Assembly (NCBI RefSeq): GCF_000955955.1 | Contig: NZ_JYJG01000503.1 | Coordinates: 1 to 12,880 of the forward strand | DNA: 12,880 nt | Reading direction: 5' to 3' | Origin: Lentzea aerocolonigenes | Lineage (GTDB): Bacteria; Actinomycetota; Actinomycetes; Mycobacteriales; Pseudonocardiaceae | Shown here: one piece after another, positions 6,099 through 12,880 of the stretch | How positions within the stretch are numbered: the stretch's first letter is position 1 | Layout of the letters: every line of letters begins with the position of its first letter | Position numbers and translations under genes: made by a program | Notes under the pieces: generated by a model | What the model was told of the DNA's origin: nothing | The model's database searches: none | What the model saw: the letters and a program-made list of their open reading frames with translations, nothing else

Positions 6099-9086
6099 TT
6101 ATCGTGCGCCGCCGTTCGAGGGGACGGCGGCCGGCAGCGGGGTCTCGGCGGTGATCTTCTCCAGCACCGCCAGCGCCTTGCTCTCCCAGAGCGCGAGCCG
6201 CAGCTCCTGGAACGTCATCATCGCCTGCTCCACGATGGCGATCGCGTGGAACGTCTCACCTCGCTGCGACACCAGCTGCGCCAGGTCGAGCCGGATCCGC
6301 GCCGCCCCGACCCGGTCGAGGTTCTCCTCGCACAGCCGGATCGCGCGCCGCAGCAGCCGCCCGGCCTCCGCGAACATGCGCATGCGACCGTGGATCAGGC
6401 CGAGGGAGTGCAGCGCGTAGCTCTCGCCGACGGTGTCGCCGGAACGTTGCACCATTCCGAGCACCGACGTGATGAGCTGCTGCGCCTGCTCGTAGCGGCC
6501 CTGCACCAGCATCGCGCCGCCGAGCCGGTACAGCACCTGGGCCTCGACCCGCGGGCTGGAGATCTCCCGGCACATCCCCAGCGCACCGCGCAGCTGGCCC
6601 ACCGCGAGCTCGTGTTCACCGCGGTCCAGGGAGAGCTGCGCGAGTTGAGACACCACATAGGCCTGACCCACGACGTCGCCCACGCGTTTGAAGCCCGCCA
6701 GCGACTGCTCGAAGATCCTGGTCGCGACCTCGGGCCGTCCCTCGTTGTACTCCAGCAGACCGAGGTTGCGACGCACCAGGGCGAGGCCGTGGGAGTCGTC
6801 GAGCTCGGTGAAGAGCTCCAGGGCGGGTTCCAGGGCGGCGCGCGCGGTCTCCATCCGCCGCTGGCTGTGGTGCAACGATCCCAGCGAGCAGAGCAGGGCC
6901 GCGGTGCCGCGCTTGTTGCCTGCCTTGCGCACTGCGTCCAGGGCCCGTTCGTGGGTCTGCTGCCAGTCGTCCAGGTAGCTGCGGGTCTCGAACAACGTCA
7001 CCAGCGTCGTCGCGAGGTCCCAGCACAGCTCGTCCAGGCCTGCGTCGGCCGCCTGCAGGACGGCCGCGCAGATGTTCGGGCGCTCGCTTTCCAGCCACCC
7101 CAACGGGTCCTGCAGCACCTGGTCGAGGTACGGGGCGTGCGGCTGCCAGCGCCGGCCGTTGCCGTGCAGGACCGTGAAGTCGCCGCCGTAGAGACGTTGG
7201 TGTGCTTGCTCGGCCATCGCGAGCCAGCCGCCGGCCACGCGTTCCACGGCGGCGAGCTGGGTGGCAGGGGACTCGTGGACGGCCAGCTGTTCCTTGGCGA
7301 ACAAGCGGATCAGGTCGTGGAAGCGGTAGCGCGGCAGGCCCGTCACGTCGCTGCCGACCACGTCGAGCAGCTGGGCGTCGACCAGGCGTTCCAGGAGGTC
7401 GAAGCCGCGGTGGCGGTCGTCGTCGGTCAGCGCGGAAGCCGTCCAGACCGGCAGGCTTTCCGCTTCCAGCAACGACATCATCCGCATCACCCGGCACGTG
7501 TCGGGTTCGAGCCCGTCGTAGGTGAGCGAAAGGCTGGCGCGCACGACCATGTCGCCGTGCACCAGTTCGTCGAGGCGATGGCGTTCGTCGGCGAGACGTC
7601 CGACCATCGAGGCCAACGTCCAGTGCGGGCGCGCGGCTAAGCGTGCGCCGATGATGCGCAACGCCAGCGGCAGACCTCCGACGACATCCACCAACGCTGA
7701 TGCCGCAACGGGTTCGCTCTCCAGGCGTTGCGTGCCGATGATGCGGCCGAGCAGCTCCAGCGCGTCGTCGGAGTCCATGAAGTCGACGTCGACCAAATGA
7801 GATCCGGCGAGACCGGTCAACCGGGTCCGGCTCGTGACGACGACACCGCACGTCTGTGAACCTGGCAGCAACTGGTGCACCTGCGACTCGCTGCCCGCGT
7901 CGTCGAGAACGACCAGCACACGGCGGTTGGCGAGCATGCTGCGGTACATGTCCGCGCGTTCGTCCACGCCGTCCGGCAACGTGGAGCCCACCGCGCCGAG
8001 AGCGGACAGGAACCGGCCGAGGACTTCGGCGGGAGTGGCCGGTAGGGCCTGGGTGCCGCGCAGGTCGCAGTAGAGCTGACCGTCCGGGTAGGTCTCGGCG
8101 GCCACGCGGTGTGCCACGTGGACCGCGAGAGCGCTCTTACCGATGCCCGCCTTGCCCGAGATGTTCACCACGGGCATGGTCACGTGGTCGCCGGACAGCA
8201 CGGCCTCGGCGCGCGCCACGACGTCCTGGCGGCCGATGAAGTCCGAGATGGTGGCCGGAAGCTGGTGCGGTGACACGACGTTCTGCACGGTGACGGGGAC
8301 CGGCTTCTCCTGGTCGAGGCGCAGCACCTCGTCGTCGGTCAGGATCGCGGTCTCGAGTTTGCGCAATTGGTCGCTCGGTTCGAGGCCGAGGTGCTCGATG
8401 AACAGGTCGCGGCCGGAGCGATAGACGTCGAGAGCTTCCGACTGACGGCCGGATCGGTAGAGCGCGAGCATCAACTGACCACGCGGACGTTCCCGCAACG
8501 GGTGTTCGGTGACCATGCTCTGCAATTCACCGATGAGAGCGTGGTGCCGGCCGAGCAACAACTCGATGTCGACGCAGTTCTCCAGCACCGACAGGCGTTT
8601 CTCGTCGAGGCGCACTGCTTTGTTCTGCAACGTGGCCGCGGCGCCGCCCAGTGCCGGCCCGCGCCACAGCGCGAGTGCCTGGCGCAGCACCGCCGACGCC
8701 TCCTCCATGCGGCCCTGGCGGACGGCGGCGTCGGAGTCGGACACGCGGCGTTCGAAGACGAAGGTGTCGATCTTGTCGCCGGCGACGCGCAGCAGGTAGC
8801 CGGGCTGACGGGTCTCGATCTGGGCGTCGACGTCGACCCTCGCGAACTCCCGCCGGAGCGCGGACACGCAGATCTGGATCTGCGCCCGTGCGGTCGACGG
8901 CGGGGTGTGCTCCCAGACGAGGTCGATCAGCTGGTCCATGCTGACCACGCGGTTGGCCTCGAGCAGCAAAGCGCCCAGGATCGTCTGCTGACGTCCTGGT
9001 GGTACCTGAACCTGCTCCTCGGCGCCGATGACCTCGATCGGGCCGAGCAGCTTGAAAATCAGCTTGTCATCAGGGGCGGAGCTCAT
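6099..9086 (-). CDS. AfsR-type SARP/STAND regulator (BTAD, NB-ARC, TPR)
   Basis: A 995-aa transcriptional regulator with the full AfsR architecture; S. coelicolor AfsR is about the same length. In order: an OmpR-like winged-helix DNA-binding domain (about 10-102, ending GYLLRV), the BTAD domain (about 108-250), and an NB-ARC ATPase with Walker A GKAGIGKS (311-318), Walker B LVVLDD (391-396), GLPL (471-474) and an MHD-like RFHDLIRLF (588-596). A TPR array follows at about 725-960. AfsR-type proteins activate antibiotic and developmental genes and are gated by nucleotide and partner or kinase input (family knowledge). No AfsK or AfsS gene is in the window. Residue L483 is a TTA codon (7640-7638), the only in-frame TTA I found among the genes here, which suggests bldA-type tRNA control. 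The ATG at 9086 has AGAGGT 8 nt upstream. It diverges from the DTPW-peptide/SARP unit across 796 bp. Confidence 0.95.
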   Translation of the reverse strand: MSSAPDDKLIFKLLGPIEVIGAEEQVQVPPGRQQTILGALLLEANRVVSMDQLIDLVWEHTPPSTARAQIQICVSALRREFARVDVDAQIETRQPGYLLRVAGDKIDTFVFERRVSDSDAAVRQGRMEEASAVLRQALALWRGPALGGAAATLQNKAVRLDEKRLSVLENCVDIELLLGRHHALIGELQSMVTEHPLRERPRGQLMLALYRSGRQSEALDVYRSGRDLFIEHLGLEPSDQLRKLETAILTDDEVLRLDQEKPVPVTVQNVVSPHQLPATISDFIGRQDVVARAEAVLSGDHVTMPVVNISGKAGIGKSALAVHVAHRVAAETYPDGQLYCDLRGTQALPATPAEVLGRFLSALGAVGSTLPDGVDERADMYRSMLANRRVLVVLDDAGSESQVHQLLPGSQTCGVVVTSRTRLTGLAGSHLVDVDFMDSDDALELLGRIIGTQRLESEPVAASALVDVVGGLPLALRIIGARLAARPHWTLASMVGRLADERHRLDELVHGDMVVRASLSLTYDGLEPDTCRVMRMMSLLEAESLPVWTASALTDDDRHRGFDLLERLVDAQLLDVVGSDVTGLPRYRFHDLIRLFAKEQLAVHESPATQLAAVERVAGGWLAMAEQAHQRLYGGDFTVLHGNGRRWQPHAPYLDQVLQDPLGWLESERPNICAAVLQAADAGLDELCWDLATTLVTLFETRSYLDDWQQTHERALDAVRKAGNKRGTAALLCSLGSLHHSQRRMETARAALEPALELFTELDDSHGLALVRRNLGLLEYNEGRPEVATRIFEQSLAGFKRVGDVVGQAYVVSQLAQLSLDRGEHELAVGQLRGALGMCREISSPRVEAQVLYRLGGAMLVQGRYEQAQQLITSVLGMVQRSGDTVGESYALHSLGLIHGRMRMFAEAGRLLRRAIRLCEENLDRVGAARIRLDLAQLVSQRGETFHAIAIVEQAMMTFQELRLALWESKALAVLEKITAETPLPAAVPSNGGAR

Positions 9087-9800
9087 GTCGGACGACCTCT
9101 CGCGCCTTTATCTCTCGCAAAGCCCCAACACCTCACGCTCCGGACGATTACCGCTATGGGCTTTCCGTGACGGAATTGCATTTACGACTGCGGCGTCACG
9201 CACGTTCTTGCAATCCGGCCGAAGACGCGGAAAAGGGAATTCCCAGAGCGTCACCTCAAGATCGGGTTCCTGTATGAAAGTGTTTCACTTATTACCGTTG
9301 ACCTCCCGTTAACGCGGACTGCGGGTTGGTCGGTCGGAGGTGTGATGATCTCCAAAGTTAGCCCCGGCAGCGAAAACTGTCAAGATCCTTCTTGTGTATC
9401 GGCACACGATCCACCATAATGCGCCCGATCTCAATAGGCATCTCATTTGGAGATGATCCATACCGGAACAACGGGGCAGATCAAGCAGTACGCGTGCCCG
9501 AGAATTCACCTGTGCCGGCGGCGGCTTCGCGACGATCGTACGTCATCCCGCCAAGCAGCCTGAACGTCTCATCAAGGTTACTCCGAGCGGCACAGGCCGT
9601 TCGTTCGGATCGCTAACCGAACCCAACCATTGCGGTACACCGCACCTAATTCCCCGGATAAGCCACCACCCTGCGTAGTAACAGCAGTTTGCTGACTGGC
9701 GGATCAGCTGTTGAGGCGTCTCAATTGGCCACTTCACTCCCGCCATCACGGCCGATTGATACGCGGTGGGTGCGCGATAGAGCCGCGATGGGCGGCGCTC

Positions 9801-9855
9801 CTAACTTCGTTCTCAGACGCCGCTCGAAGGTGTCTGAAGCACAACTCGAAGCCAA
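9801..9855 (+). repeat. Five 11-bp direct repeats upstream of the DTPW-peptide gene (possible SARP operator)
   Basis: Five consecutive 11-mers all begin with CT: CTAACTTCGTT, CTCAGACGCCG, CTCGAAGGTGT, CTGAAGCACAA, CTCGAAGCCAA. The third and fifth share the heptamer CTCGAAG, exactly 22 bp apart, and the fourth holds CTGAAG. SARP proteins bind heptameric direct repeats of the TCGAG type at one-turn (11 bp) or two-turn (22 bp) spacing (family knowledge). The array ends 27 bp before the ATG of the peptide gene, close for an activator site, so autoregulation or repression is also possible. Confidence 0.45.
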
Positions 9856-9870
9856 GGTCCGACCAAGCAT

Positions 9871-9877
9871 GAGGAGG
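9871..9877 (+). promoter_or_regulatory. Strong ribosome binding site of the DTPW-peptide gene
   Basis: GAGGAGG lies 5 nt before the ATG at 9883. It is among the best Shine-Dalgarno sequences in the window and fixes this start. Transcription must therefore begin upstream of it, within or before the direct-repeat array. Confidence 0.8.
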
Positions 9878-9882
9878 CCGAC

Positions 9883-10164
9883 ATGATCCGCAAGACGACC
9901 GCTGCCGCTCTGGTTCTCTCCGCCGTCCCGGCGGCCCTGGCACTTTCCCTCTTCTCCGGCACCGCACAGGCCGACGACACCCCGTGGGGCAAGCTCGCCC
10001 CGATCGACACCCCGTGGAGCCAGGTCGTCGCGAGCGACGACACCCCGTGGGGCAAGGGTCTCAGCGCCTCCGACGACGACACCCCGTGGGGCAAGACGAT
10101 CACGCTGCCGTCCGTCCCGAACGACGACGACACCCCGTGGGACGACGACACCCCCTGGAGCTGA
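9883..10164 (+). CDS. Small secreted protein with six DTPW motifs (candidate peptide precursor)
   Basis: A 93-aa protein that I do not recognise as a named family. Residues 1-30 are a classical Sec signal peptide: MIRKT, a hydrophobic core, then SGTAQA with cleavage expected after A30. The predicted mature part is 63 residues with no cysteine, 14 Asp, only 3 Lys and 6 Trp. It contains six DTPW motifs (starting at residues 32, 42, 53, 66, 83 and 89), three of them as DDTPWGK. Spacers between motif starts are 10, 11, 13, 17 and 6 residues. A repeated short core with variable linkers resembles multi-copy peptide precursors, but an acidic metal- or cell-wall-binding protein is also possible. No modifying enzyme or maturation protease gene is adjacent. 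The SARP-family gene begins 44 bp downstream with no clear terminator between, so the two are probably one transcript. Confidence 0.85.
   Translation: MIRKTTAAALVLSAVPAALALSLFSGTAQADDTPWGKLAPIDTPWSQVVASDDTPWGKGLSASDDDTPWGKTITLPSVPNDDDTPWDDDTPWS
9976..10158 (+). repeat. Six 12-bp repeats encoding DTPW
   Basis: GACACCCCGTGG occurs exactly at 9976, 10006, 10039, 10078 and 10129. The sixth copy at 10147 differs by one base (CCC proline codon). Three copies extend to GACGACACCCCGTGGGGCAAG-type units encoding DDTPWGK. The near identity at DNA level may reflect duplication, but high-GC codon preference alone would give much of it. Confidence 0.85.
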
Positions 10165-10194
10165 TCACTCCCCTCCGTCCGGACAACGACCTGT

Positions 10195-10200
10195 AGGAGG
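10195..10200 (+). promoter_or_regulatory. Ribosome binding site of the second SARP regulator
   Basis: AGGAGG lies 8 nt before the ATG at 10209. It gives the regulator its own strong translation start even though it probably shares a transcript with the DTPW-peptide gene. Confidence 0.8.
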
Positions 10201-10208
10201 CCAGAACC

Positions 10209-12794
10209 ATGCGGTTCCACCTGCTGGGCTCACTGGAAGTCCTCGACGACGACATGCCCGTGCCACTGGGCGGCGTCAAGCAGCGCGCGGCTCTGGGTTT
10301 CCTCCTGCTGCACGCCAACCGCGTGGTGGCGACCAGCAAACTGCTCCAGGCGCTGTGGTCGCGGGACGTCCCGCCCACCGCGCGCAAGATGCTCCAGAAC
10401 GCGGTCTCCGGACTGCGTGGCGTTCTCACCCCTCATGGCAGCGGCCCAGAAGGATCCGGCCCAGAAGGATCTGCGCTGCTGCTGACCCACGCGCCGGGCT
10501 ACCTGCTGCGCGTGGACCCCGACTCCCTCGACCTGTCGCGCTTCCAGCAGCTCACCGAACAGGGCCGGGGCGAACTGTCCTCTGGCAACTGGCCCGCAGC
10601 CGCGAAGGTGCTTCGCAAGGCACTGAGCTTGTGGCGCGGTCCGGTGCTCGCGGATCTTGCGGAGACCGGTATCAACTGGCCGGAGCTCACCGCCATCAAG
10701 GACTGGCGGCTGGCGACGCAGGAGGACTGCTTCGAAGCAGAGCTCGCCTGCGGAAGGCACTACGAGATCATCGGCGAACTGGAGTCGTTGATCGAGGTCG
10801 AGCCGTATCGCGAACGGCTCAACGGTCAGCTGATGCTCGCGCTCTACCGCTGTGGCCGGCAGGTGGACGCGCTGAGCGTCTACCGCCGCACGAGGGCGGC
10901 GCTGGTGGAGGAGCTCGGCCTCGAGCCGGGGCGCGAGCTGCAGGAGCTGGAGCGCGCGATCCTCGACCACGCCCCCGCCCTGGATCTGCCGCCGTCGGTG
11001 CAACGCAGGCACCTGCTCGCAGTCGGTCAGCAGCCTTCCCCCGCTGTTCCCGTTCCCGCACCCGCTCCGGTGGCCATCGCGCCGCCGGTGGTGGAGCCCG
11101 CTGCCGCGGACGTGACGACCGTGGAGCGCAAGCTCGTCAGCGTCGTGATGGTGTCCGCCCAGCTCGGTCTCGCGGCCGGCGACGGCGACCCGGAGGACGT
11201 CGACGAGGTGCACCAGGAAGTCGCGGCGGTGGTGCATGCTGAGGTGGCACGCCTCGGTGGCGTCGTCGGAGGCAACGTCGGCTCCGTCTTCCTGGCTCTG
11301 TTCGGTGTGCCGCGAACGTCGGAGGACGACGCCGACCGCGCCGTGCGTGCCGCGTTGGCGATCCGCGATCGGCTGGTCTCCGTTGCCGACGTGCAGATCG
11401 GTGTGGCCACGGGTGACGCCCTGGTCCGCCTGCCTGTCTCCGGCACCCCTTCAGCGTCGGGCGTGCTGCTCGACCAGTGCCGTCAGCTGATGGCGCTCGC
11501 ACCGCTGGGCGCCGTGCGTGCCTGCACCGCGACCCGTGATGCCGGCTCCTCCGTGACGTGGGCCGCCGACCCGGCCCCGACCGGCGGCTGGCAGGCAGTC
11601 TCGTGCGTCTCCCCGTGCGGCGCGACCCGCCGCACGCAGGCTTCCGTGCCGTTCGTCGAACGCGAACGCGAACTCTTTGTGCTGCAAGGACTTCTGGACG
11701 AGGTCCGGGATCGCCGCCGCCCGCACTTCGTCACCGTTCTCGGCGAGGCGGGCGTGGGCAAGACACGTCTGATCCACGAACTGGGCGCCGCGTGCACCTC
11801 CCCGGCCACCGTCCTGCGCGGCACGGCCACGGCGTTCGGCGACGACCACGGCTACGGCCCTCTTTCCGGCGTCGTGCAGGGCTTCTCCTCCCCCGAGGCC
11901 CTGCACGACGCGCTCACCTCGCTCGTCGGCGTCGGCGAGCTCGCGGACCGCCTGCACTCGAGCCTCGCGGGCCTGGCTTCAGGTTCTCCTGACGTCTCCG
12001 CCGACTTCCCGGCGTGGCGGCGGTTCCTGGAGGAGATCGCGGATTCCGGTCCGCTGGTCGTCTTCCTGGAGGACGTGCACTGGGCCAACGACGTGGTGCT
12101 CGACTTCGTGGAGGAGCTGAGCGAGCAGGCCGGTTCGGTCCCGCTGCTGGTGATCGCGACCGCTCGGCCCGAGCTGCTGCAGCGCCGTCCGTCCTGGTTC
12201 GGAGGCAAGCGCAACGCCACCACCATCAGCCTGGAACCGTTGTCGCACAACGGAACCCGCAGCCTGCTGAACTCACTGCTGGAGACCGGGGAGCTGTCCG
12301 CGGAGCTGTGGCAGGCGCTGGTCTCGTGCGTCGGCGGCAACCCGTTGTTCGCCACCGAGTACGCCAGGATGGTGTCCGACCCGCGGATGCCGTGCCTGCA
12401 CAACGATGGCGCGCTCCCGGTCCCGCCTCCGGTCCGCAGCGTGATCACGGCCCAGCTGGACTCGCTGCCGTTCCCGGTGAAGGCCGTGTTGGGCGACGCG
12501 GCCGTCGTGGGCGAACTCGTGTCGCCCGGTGCGGTGGCGGCGACCGGTCAGCGCGATGCCGGTGACGTGGCCAAGGCACTGGAACTGTTGGAGCAGCGCG
12601 ACTTCCTGCGCCGTCAGGGCCGCAACAGCGAGTCGGGCGAGATCGAGTACGGTTTCCGCCACGGCCTCGTCCGCGACGTCGTGGCCGGCCAACTGCCCCG
12701 TGCGGTGCGTGCCGAGAAGCAGGACCGCGCCGCCGCCTGGTTCGCCGAGCCCGCGCTGGATCTGATGCCGCTCATGGACCGCCGAGCAGGCTGA
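10209..12794 (+). CDS. SARP regulator with cyclase-like and AAA ATPase domains (PimR-like layout)
   Basis: An 861-aa regulator. An OmpR-like DNA-binding domain (1-102, ending GYLLRV) is followed by BTAD (about 108-253) and a Pro/Ala/Val linker (277-297). A class III nucleotide-cyclase-like segment spans about 304-405; its start (VERKLVSVVMV) and FLALFGVPRTSEDDADRAVRAAL match the family. The metal-binding aspartates expected after the first strand and in the GDxxLAxF turn are absent (VVMVSAQ, VGSVFLALF), so it should be catalytically dead. An AAA_16/LAL-type ATPase follows, with FVERERELFVLQGLL (482-496), Walker A GEAGVGKT (512-519), Walker B LVVFLEDVHWAN (616-627) and GGNPLFATE (709-717). PimR of pimaricin biosynthesis has the same order but is about 1,200 aa. 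This protein stops after the ATPase winged-helix region, without the long TPR and LuxR-type tail. It probably activates a secondary-metabolite or developmental target, perhaps its own operon. Confidence 0.93.
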   Translation: MRFHLLGSLEVLDDDMPVPLGGVKQRAALGFLLLHANRVVATSKLLQALWSRDVPPTARKMLQNAVSGLRGVLTPHGSGPEGSGPEGSALLLTHAPGYLLRVDPDSLDLSRFQQLTEQGRGELSSGNWPAAAKVLRKALSLWRGPVLADLAETGINWPELTAIKDWRLATQEDCFEAELACGRHYEIIGELESLIEVEPYRERLNGQLMLALYRCGRQVDALSVYRRTRAALVEELGLEPGRELQELERAILDHAPALDLPPSVQRRHLLAVGQQPSPAVPVPAPAPVAIAPPVVEPAAADVTTVERKLVSVVMVSAQLGLAAGDGDPEDVDEVHQEVAAVVHAEVARLGGVVGGNVGSVFLALFGVPRTSEDDADRAVRAALAIRDRLVSVADVQIGVATGDALVRLPVSGTPSASGVLLDQCRQLMALAPLGAVRACTATRDAGSSVTWAADPAPTGGWQAVSCVSPCGATRRTQASVPFVERERELFVLQGLLDEVRDRRRPHFVTVLGEAGVGKTRLIHELGAACTSPATVLRGTATAFGDDHGYGPLSGVVQGFSSPEALHDALTSLVGVGELADRLHSSLAGLASGSPDVSADFPAWRRFLEEIADSGPLVVFLEDVHWANDVVLDFVEELSEQAGSVPLLVIATARPELLQRRPSWFGGKRNATTISLEPLSHNGTRSLLNSLLETGELSAELWQALVSCVGGNPLFATEYARMVSDPRMPCLHNDGALPVPPPVRSVITAQLDSLPFPVKAVLGDAAVVGELVSPGAVAATGQRDAGDVAKALELLEQRDFLRRQGRNSESGEIEYGFRHGLVRDVVAGQLPRAVRAEKQDRAAAWFAEPALDLMPLMDRRAG
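10443..10472 (+). repeat. 15-bp in-frame tandem duplication in the SARP DNA-binding domain
   Basis: GGCCCAGAAGGATCC is followed directly by GGCCCAGAAGGATCT (14 of 15 identical), encoding GPEGS twice at residues 79-88. It lies in the loop between the recognition helix and the C-terminal hairpin of the winged helix, a surface that contacts DNA or RNA polymerase in OmpR-like proteins. Confidence 0.8.
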
Positions 12795-12800
12795 CGCCTT

Positions 12801-12824
12801 CAGCACCCGATCTTGTCGGTGCTG
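12801..12824 (+). terminator. First hairpin after the SARP gene
   Basis: CAGCACC-C-GA pairs with TCGGTGCTG around a TCTTG loop, 6 bp after the SARP stop codon. There is no T-run. It may help stabilise the 3' end or act with the stronger hairpin just downstream. Confidence 0.45.
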
Positions 12825-12838
12825 CCGAGTACGTTGAA

Positions 12839-12873
12839 ACGCAGGGGTTCCCAGCTCGGGGGTACCCCTGCGT
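12839..12873 (+). terminator. Probable terminator hairpin of the DTPW-peptide/SARP unit
   Basis: A perfect 10-bp inverted repeat (ACGCAGGGGT with ACCCCTGCGT) has a 15-nt loop in which CCC and GGG can pair further. A T-run is absent, as in many high-GC actinobacterial terminators. Being nearly symmetrical, it could also stop transcripts arriving from the right. Confidence 0.6.
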
Positions 12874-12880
12874 CAGCGTG

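Larger units (their letters stand above)
9087..9882. other. Long divergent control region between the AfsR-like gene and the DTPW-peptide gene
   Basis: No convincing gene lies in these 796 bp, which are visibly AT-richer than the flanks. The open frames here have no recognisable motifs or good ribosome sites. Structures seen are AAGTG-TTT-CACTT (9278-9290), the palindrome GGGAATTCCC (9235-9244), the hairpin CATCTC-ATTTG-GAGATG (9439-9455), a 12-of-13 inverted pair (9344-9356 with 9446-9458), GTTCGG-N8-CCGAAC (9603-9622), and the direct repeats at 9801-9855. A possible 24-codon ORF (9345-9419) follows GGAGG at 9336-9340. A ribosome site for the AfsR-like gene is at 9101-9095. No strong -35/-10 pair is evident for either flanking gene; TTGATA (9756-9761), 16 bp before TAGAGC, is the best weak plus-strand candidate. 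Confidence 0.6.

Noticed and set aside
6246..7640. 464-aa plus-strand open frame opposite the AfsR-like gene
   Set aside because: The AfsR-like frame has clear BTAD, NB-ARC and TPR motifs over its full length. The antisense frame has none and no ribosome site.
9309..9749. Short open frames of 66-74 codons on both strands in the AfsR/DTPW spacer
   Set aside because: There are no recognisable motifs, no convincing ribosome binding sites, and the composition is unlike the neighbouring genes. I could not support them as genes or as a transposase remnant.
9976..10158. CRISPR-like regularly recurring 12-mers
   Set aside because: The repeats are in frame, encode DTPW, are unevenly spaced, and lie in a gene with a signal peptide and a strong ribosome site.
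9883..12794. Modified RiPP cluster
   Set aside because: No lanthipeptide synthetase, radical SAM, YcaO, ATP-grasp or dedicated transporter is present, and a Sec signal peptide is not usual for most RiPP leaders.

Overview
The window is high-GC DNA with GTG starts, leaderless-looking promoters and AfsR/SARP regulators. This points to a filamentous actinomycete. I would guess Pseudonocardiales (Amycolatopsis, Lentzea or Saccharothrix type), but no marker gene settles the genus. All main genes read cleanly in frame, and I see no insertion sequence, tRNA, rRNA or CRISPR array.

Layout. (1) Positions 32-3134, minus strand, are a tight four-gene run read from right to left: a short GT1-type glycosyltransferase, a DUF4442 hotdog-fold (thioesterase-like) protein, a class V PLP-dependent aminotransferase-like enzyme, and a single-pass membrane protein with an extracellular domain. 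Two of the junctions overlap by about 8 bp or may do so, so translational coupling is likely. The product is unknown; the enzyme set suggests modification of a small molecule or lipid. (2) Positions 3157-4126, plus strand, are a divergent pair, a maltose-O-acetyltransferase-like hexapeptide acetyltransferase and a YjbQ/UPF0047 protein. (3) Positions 4022-4981, minus strand, are an ABC-2-like membrane protein whose 3' end runs 105 bp into yjbQ on the opposite strand. (4) Positions 5102-6091, plus strand, are a membrane-anchored protein with a GGY/GGF-repeat cytoplasmic head and a four-cysteine extracellular domain. (5) Positions 6099-9086, minus strand, are a full-length AfsR-type regulator (BTAD, NB-ARC, TPR) with one rare TTA leucine codon. 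(6) Positions 9087-9882 are a long, relatively AT-rich control region with inverted repeats and, at its right end, a run of 11-bp direct repeats. (7) Positions 9883-12794, plus strand, are a small secreted protein with six DTPW motifs, followed 44 bp later by a second large SARP regulator (BTAD, degenerate class III cyclase-like domain, AAA ATPase). Two hairpins close this unit.

The most interesting part is 6099-12880. Two architecturally different STAND/SARP regulators diverge around a gene for a signal-peptide-bearing, Asp- and Trp-rich protein built from repeated DTPW units. The protein looks like a secreted multi-copy peptide precursor made together with its regulator. I do not recognise it as a described system. 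A signalling role is inference; the repeats, signal peptide, gene order and direct repeats are visible in the sequence.
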